A stretch of 64,000 nt of DNA. Source: Bradyrhizobium sp. CB2312 (lineage in GTDB: Bacteria; Pseudomonadota; Alphaproteobacteria; Rhizobiales; Xanthobacteraceae). Under the pieces are notes generated by a model. That model saw only the letters and a list, made by a program, of their open reading frames with translations, had not been told where the DNA came from and searched no databases. A program made the translations under genes and the position numbers. The stretch lies in assembly GCF_029714425.1 (NCBI RefSeq), contig NZ_CP121668.1, positions 434,001-498,000 of the forward strand, written 5' to 3'. Positions 59,951 through 64,000 of the stretch are shown piece by piece (the stretch's first letter is position 1; the number at the start of each line of letters is the position of its first letter).

Positions 59951-62755
59951 ATGGATGATCTGTTGCGGGAGTTTTTGACGGAGACCAGCGAGAGCCTGGA
60001 CACCGTCGACAATCAGCTGGTGAAGTTCGAGCAGGAGCCGAACAACGCCAAGATCCTGGATAACATCTTCCGCCTGGTCCACACCATCAAGGGCACCTGC
60101 GGCTTCCTCGGCCTGCCGCGGCTCGAAGCGCTGGCCCATGCCGGCGAGACCCTGATGGGCAAATTCCGCGACGGCATGCCGGTGACCGGCCAGGCCGTGA
60201 CGGTGATTCTGTCCTCGATCGACCGCATCAAGGAAATTTTGGCCGGTCTCGAGGCAACTGAAGCCGAGCCCGAAGGCAACGACCGCGATCTCATCGACAA
60301 GCTGGAAGCGATGGTCGAGCAGGGCATGGCCGCAATGGCTGCGGGCGCTGCTGCTCCAGTCGCTGAGGCCCCGCCGCTGGTGCCGGAAGCACCCGCCGCT
60401 GCATCCGCACCCGCAAAAGAAATGACGACCGGCTCGCTGATCGAGCAAACCCTGGAGCGCCCGCTGCGTCCCGGCGAGGTCTCGCTCGACGAGCTCGAGC
60501 GCGCCTTCCGCGAGACCGCGATCGAAGCGCCGGTCCCCGCGCCAGTCGCGAAGGCCGAGCCGGCACCTGCGCCGGCGGCCGCGGTTCCCGCTCCCGCAGC
60601 GAAGGAAGCCAAGGAAACTGCCAAGCCCGCCGCCAAGGAGAAGGCCGCGCCGAAGAAGTCGATGGCCGACGAGAGTGTCGGTGAGGGCGACCGCATCGCC
60701 AACCAGTCGATCCGCGTCAACGTGGATACGCTGGAGCATCTGATGACCATGGTCTCCGAGCTGGTCTTGACCCGCAACCAGCTGCTGGAGATCTCCCGCC
60801 GCAACGAGGACACCGAGTTCAAGGTGCCGCTGCAGCGCCTCTCCAACGTCACCGCCGAGCTGCAGGAGGGCGTCATGAAGACGCGCATGCAGCCGATCGG
60901 CAATGCCTGGCAGAAGCTGCCCCGCATCGTTCGCGACCTCTCCAGCGAACTCGGCAAGCAGATCGAGCTGGAGATGCACGGCGCCGACACCGAGCTCGAC
61001 CGCCAGGTGCTCGACCTGATCAAGGATCCGCTCACCCACATGGTGCGCAACTCCGCCGATCATGGCCTGGAGACCCCCGCCGAGCGCTTGGCTAGCGGCA
61101 AGGGCGAGCAGGGCACCATTCGCCTGTCCGCCTATCACGAGGGCGGCCACATCATCATCTGCATCGCCGACAACGGAAGAGGCCTCAACACCGAGAAGAT
61201 CAAGGCCAAGGCGCTCTCGTCAGGTCTCGTCACCGAGGCTGAGCTCGAGAAGATGAGCGAAGCCCAGATCCACAAGTTCATCTTCGCGCCGGGCTTCTCC
61301 ACCGCGGCCGCCATCACCTCGGTGTCGGGGCGCGGCGTCGGCATGGACGTGGTCCGCACCAATATCGACCAGATCGGCGGCACCATCGACATCAAGTCGG
61401 TGGCGGGTGAAGGCTCTTCCGTCACCATCAAGATCCCGCTGACCCTCGCGATCGTCTCCGCGCTGATCGTGGAAGCCGCCGGTGACCGCTTCGCGATCCC
61501 GCAGCTCTCGGTGGTCGAGCTGGTCCGCGCCCGCGCCAACTCCGAGCACCGCATCGAGCGCATCAAGGACACCGCGGTCCTCAGGTTGCGCAACAAGCTG
61601 CTGCCGCTGATCCATCTCAAGAAGCTGCTCAAGATCGACGACGGCGCCGCCTCCGATCCCGAGAACGGCTTCATCGTGGTCACGCAGGTCGGCAGCCAGA
61701 CCTTTGGCATCGTCGTCGACGGCGTGTTCCACACCGAAGAAATCGTGGTCAAGCCGATGTCCACGAAACTGCGTCACATCGACATGTTCTCCGGCAACAC
61801 CATTCTGGGCGATGGCGCGGTGATCATGATCATCGATCCCAACGGCATTGCGAAAGCGCTCGGCGCCGCCGGCTCCTCGGCCCATGACATGGCCGACGAG
61901 AACGGCGCGCATCACATCGGAAGTGGCGAGCAGACCACCTCGCTGCTGGTGTTCCGCGCCGGCTCGTCCCAGCCCAAGGCGGTCCCGCTTGGCCTCGTCA
62001 CGCGCCTCGAAGAGCTGCCCGCCGACAAGATCGAGTTCTCCAACGGCCGCTACATGGTGCAGTACCGCGAGCAGCTGATGCCGCTGGTGGCGATGGAGAG
62101 CGTCACCATCGCTTCGCAAGGCGCCCAGCCGATCCTGGTGTTCGCCGACGATGGCCGCTCCATGGGTCTCGTCGTCGACGAGATCATCGACATCGTCGAG
62201 GAACGGCTCAACATCGAGGTCGGCGGCTCCTCCTCCGGCATTCTCGGCTCGGCCGTGATCAAGGGCCAGGCCACCGAGGTGATCGACGTCGGCCACTTCC
62301 TGCCGATGGCGTTCGCCGACTGGTTCACCCGCAAGGAGATGAAGCCGTCGATGCACTCGCAGTCGGTGCTGCTGGTCGACGACAGCGCCTTCTTCCGCAA
62401 CATGCTGGCGCCCGTCCTGAAAGCCGCCGGCTACCGCGTCCGCACCGCGCCGACCGCGCAGGAGGGCCTTGCGGCACTGCGCGCGCAAAGCTTCGACGTG
62501 ATCCTGACCGACATCGAGATGCCCGACATGAACGGGTTCGAGTTCGCGGAAGTGATCCGCTCCGACAACAACCTTGCGGCAACGCCGATCATCGGTCTGT
62601 CGGCGCTGGTGTCGCCGGCGGCGATCGAGCGCGGCCGGCAGGCCGGCTTCCACGATTATGTCGCCAAGTTCGACCGTCCCGGCCTGATCGCGGCGCTGAA
62701 GGAGCAGACCGCGGGCGCGGCCGGCGCCTCCGAGCTGAGCCGGGCGGCGGCGTAA
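59951..62755 (+). CDS. cheA: Chemotaxis histidine kinase CheA with C-terminal receiver domain
   Basis: An N-terminal Hpt domain has His44 in LVHTIKGTCGFLG. An alanine/proline-rich linker (about 120-230) precedes the dimerisation and ATPase domains (DPLTHMVRNSADHGLE for the N box, DNGRGLN for G1, GFSTAAAITSVSGRGVGMDV for F and G2). The CheW-like regulatory domain follows, then a receiver (VLLVDDSAFFRNM, phospho-Asp in VILTDIEMPD) after about residue 800. At 934 residues it is a hybrid CheA. It passes phosphate to CheY under receptor control. Confidence 0.97.
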   Translation: MDDLLREFLTETSESLDTVDNQLVKFEQEPNNAKILDNIFRLVHTIKGTCGFLGLPRLEALAHAGETLMGKFRDGMPVTGQAVTVILSSIDRIKEILAGLEATEAEPEGNDRDLIDKLEAMVEQGMAAMAAGAAAPVAEAPPLVPEAPAAASAPAKEMTTGSLIEQTLERPLRPGEVSLDELERAFRETAIEAPVPAPVAKAEPAPAPAAAVPAPAAKEAKETAKPAAKEKAAPKKSMADESVGEGDRIANQSIRVNVDTLEHLMTMVSELVLTRNQLLEISRRNEDTEFKVPLQRLSNVTAELQEGVMKTRMQPIGNAWQKLPRIVRDLSSELGKQIELEMHGADTELDRQVLDLIKDPLTHMVRNSADHGLETPAERLASGKGEQGTIRLSAYHEGGHIIICIADNGRGLNTEKIKAKALSSGLVTEAELEKMSEAQIHKFIFAPGFSTAAAITSVSGRGVGMDVVRTNIDQIGGTIDIKSVAGEGSSVTIKIPLTLAIVSALIVEAAGDRFAIPQLSVVELVRARANSEHRIERIKDTAVLRLRNKLLPLIHLKKLLKIDDGAASDPENGFIVVTQVGSQTFGIVVDGVFHTEEIVVKPMSTKLRHIDMFSGNTILGDGAVIMIIDPNGIAKALGAAGSSAHDMADENGAHHIGSGEQTTSLLVFRAGSSQPKAVPLGLVTRLEELPADKIEFSNGRYMVQYREQLMPLVAMESVTIASQGAQPILVFADDGRSMGLVVDEIIDIVEERLNIEVGGSSSGILGSAVIKGQATEVIDVGHFLPMAFADWFTRKEMKPSMHSQSVLLVDDSAFFRNMLAPVLKAAGYRVRTAPTAQEGLAALRAQSFDVILTDIEMPDMNGFEFAEVIRSDNNLAATPIIGLSALVSPAAIERGRQAGFHDYVAKFDRPGLIAALKEQTAGAAGASELSRAAA

Positions 62756-62779
62756 GACGGCGGATCAGGAGATACGCAG

Positions 62780-63253
62780 ATGAGCAAGAAGACGCAAATT
62801 GGCGAAGGCGCCATGGTCGAATACGTCACCGCGATGATCGGCGGCCAGCTGTTCGGCCTGCCGATCTCGCGCGTCCAGGACGTGTTCATGCCCGAGCGCG
62901 TCACCCGCGTGCCGCTGGCCTCGCGCGAGATCGCCGGCGTGTTGAACCTGCGCGGCCGCATCGTCACCGTGATCGACATGCGCGCCCGTCTCGGTCTGCC
63001 CAAGGTCGAGGACGGCAAGGCGCCGATGGCGGTCGGCGTCGACCTTCGCGGCGAATCCTATGGCCTCCTGATCGACCAGATCGGCGAGGTGCTGCGCCTG
63101 CCCGAGGACGGCAAGGAGGAAAACCCCGTCAACCTCGATCCCCGCATGGCCAAGCTCGCCGGCGGCGTCCACCGTCTCGACGGCCAACTCATGGTCGTCC
63201 TCGATGTTGACCGCGTGCTCGAATTGAAGATCGAAGTGCAGATGGCTGCGTGA
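62780..63253 (+). CDS. cheW: Chemotaxis adaptor CheW
   Basis: The 157 residues start with YVTAMIGGQLFGLPISRVQD, then VPLASREIAGVLNLRGRIVT and VIDMRARLGLP, the CheW SH3-like double barrel. CheW links the chemoreceptors to CheA at the membrane array. It begins 24 bases after cheA with GGAG in the gap, so it is in the same operon. CheW-like sequence also occurs inside CheA. Confidence 0.96.
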   Translation: MSKKTQIGEGAMVEYVTAMIGGQLFGLPISRVQDVFMPERVTRVPLASREIAGVLNLRGRIVTVIDMRARLGLPKVEDGKAPMAVGVDLRGESYGLLIDQIGEVLRLPEDGKEENPVNLDPRMAKLAGGVHRLDGQLMVVLDVDRVLELKIEVQMAA

Positions 63254-63284
63254 ACCAACGAAACATCGAAGCCGGAGAACCAAA

Positions 63285-63671
63285 ATGAAAACCTGTTTGG
63301 TGGTCGATGATTCCAGCGTCGTGCGCAAGATCGCGCGCCGGATCCTCGAGGGCCTGGAATTCCAAGTCACCGAGGCCGAGGACGGCTCCAAGGCGCTCGA
63401 GATCTGCCAGAAGCAGCTGCCCGATGCGGTGCTGCTCGACTGGAACATGCCCGTGATGGACGGCTTCGAGTTCATGGGCCACATGCGCCGCCTGCCCGGC
63501 GGCGACCAGCCCAAGGTGGTGTTCTGCACCACCGAGAACAACGTGGCTCATATTGCCCAGGCGCTCAGCGGCGGCGCCAACGAGTACATCATGAAGCCCT
63601 TCGACAAAGACATCATCGCCGACAAGTTCGCTGAAGTTGGTTTGATCCCGGTCGGACAAGCCATGGTCTGA
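63285..63671 (+). CDS. cheY: Chemotaxis response regulator CheY
   Basis: A single receiver domain of 128 residues: CLVVDDSSVVRKIARRILEG (acidic Asp8/Asp9), AVLLDWNMPVMDGFEF (phospho-Asp52 region), VVFCTTENN (conserved Thr) and YIMKPFDKD (conserved Lys). There is no output domain. Phosphorylated CheY binds the flagellar motor switch. Located 31 bases after cheW, in the same operon. Confidence 0.95.
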   Translation: MKTCLVVDDSSVVRKIARRILEGLEFQVTEAEDGSKALEICQKQLPDAVLLDWNMPVMDGFEFMGHMRRLPGGDQPKVVFCTTENNVAHIAQALSGGANEYIMKPFDKDIIADKFAEVGLIPVGQAMV

Positions 63672-63731
63672 GTGTGTCTGGCCTGACGTTCGGGCCAGAG
63701 TGTTCCCAGTACAGCTTCGAAGAGGCTATCC

Positions 63732-64000
63732 GTGACCCCGACCGAGTACGAGTATCTGCGTAAGTTCCTGAAGGACAATTCGGGTCTCGACCTGTCCGCA
63801 GACAAGCAATATTTGATCGAAAGCCGCCTGCTGCCGCTCGCCCGCAAGGTGGGGCTGTCCGGCATCGCCGACCTCGTGCAGAAGCTGCAAGCCGGCTCAC
63901 GCCAGCTGATCACCGACGTGGTCGAAGCCATGACCACCAACGAGACCTTCTTCTTCCGCGACAAGGTCCCGTTCGATCATTTCCGCGACACCATCATGCC
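63732..64000 (+). CDS. cheR: Chemotaxis methyltransferase CheR, cut by window edge
   Basis: GTG at 63732 starts a frame reading TPTEYEYLRKFLKDNSGLDL and KQYLIESRLLPLARKVGLSG, the N-terminal helical domain of CheR. MTTNETFFFRDKVPFDHF begins the methyltransferase domain and is typical of the family. The gene runs out of the window. CheR methylates receptor glutamates using SAM. Fourth gene of the che operon, 60 bases after cheY. Confidence 0.93.
   Translation, partial: MTPTEYEYLRKFLKDNSGLDLSADKQYLIESRLLPLARKVGLSGIADLVQKLQAGSRQLITDVVEAMTTNETFFFRDKVPFDHFRDTIM

Noticed and set aside
59729..61150. Long minus-strand frame of 473 residues opposite cheA
   Set aside because: It is antisense to the well-supported cheA Hpt and linker region and arises from GC-rich codon bias.
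61220..62653. Minus-strand frame of 477 residues opposite the cheA C-terminal half
   Set aside because: Shadow of cheA, with His/Asp/Arg-rich composition and no motif.
1..64000. CRISPR arrays or cas genes
   Set aside because: No regularly spaced repeats of 24-40 bases and no Cas protein motifs were seen.

Overview
The window looks like chromosome of an alphaproteobacterium of the Bradyrhizobium group. The evidence is the GC-rich rplU-rpmA pair, a CheA fused to a receiver domain followed by cheW, cheY and cheR, a large intergenic palindrome of the type that litters these genomes, TTGAT-N4-ATCAA FixK/FNR-type sites, and many small proteins of the kind known mainly from Bradyrhizobium. The assignment rests on remembered family resemblance, not on a search.

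Layout. (1) 1-5.1 kb is core: a cut EamA permease, a GNAT acetyltransferase, rplU-rpmA with a clear terminator, a ROK-type kinase and an alpha/beta hydrolase, ending in a tRNA-Ser(CGA). (2) 5.15-21.25 kb is a mobile island. An IS481-family element sits 8 bp past the tRNA; without it, a tyrosine recombinase would begin about 70 bp from the tRNA, the usual arrangement of a tRNA-targeting integrative element. Next come two defence systems: a retron-type reverse transcriptase fused to a trypsin-like protease, preceded by a candidate msr-msd RNA bounded by a perfect 12-bp inverted repeat, and a SIR2-APAZ / short Argonaute operon (SPARSA type). A mobilisation block follows: a VirD4/TraG coupling protein, a ParA-type operon, a small accessory gene and a MobF relaxase-helicase. 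No type IV secretion channel genes are present, so the element looks mobilisable rather than self-transferable.

(3) 21.3-40.1 kb is low-density accessory DNA with many broken genes (AraC, MOSC, PolX/PHP, DUF3606, ACR3, LigD, an IS5-like transposase end, a transglutaminase). Among them are small hypothetical genes, an orphan histidine kinase, a DUF1269 gene behind a FixK/FNR box, a cobalamin-binding protein with a CarH-like Wx9EH motif, a zinc peptidase and a cold-shock gene with a strong terminator. It ends at a truncated histidine kinase whose start codon lies 17 bp from that of the first core gene.

(4) 40.1-50.1 kb is core metabolism: an isopropylmalate/tartrate dehydrogenase-like enzyme with a NitT/TauT-type ABC transporter, then a LysR regulator divergent from an FAD monooxygenase and a Bug/TctC binding protein, then a MocR regulator divergent from an EamA exporter. 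(5) 50.2-64 kb holds a DUF1254 protein, an EAL protein with an altered metal-binding motif, secreted and hypothetical proteins, a LuxR-type regulator, an Hpt protein, two tandem Crp/Fnr regulators and the chemotaxis operon cheA-cheW-cheY-cheR, cut by the window edge.

The most interesting part is 8.4-13.6 kb: the RT-protease retron with its candidate RNA, beside SPARSA, inside a mobilisable tRNA island.
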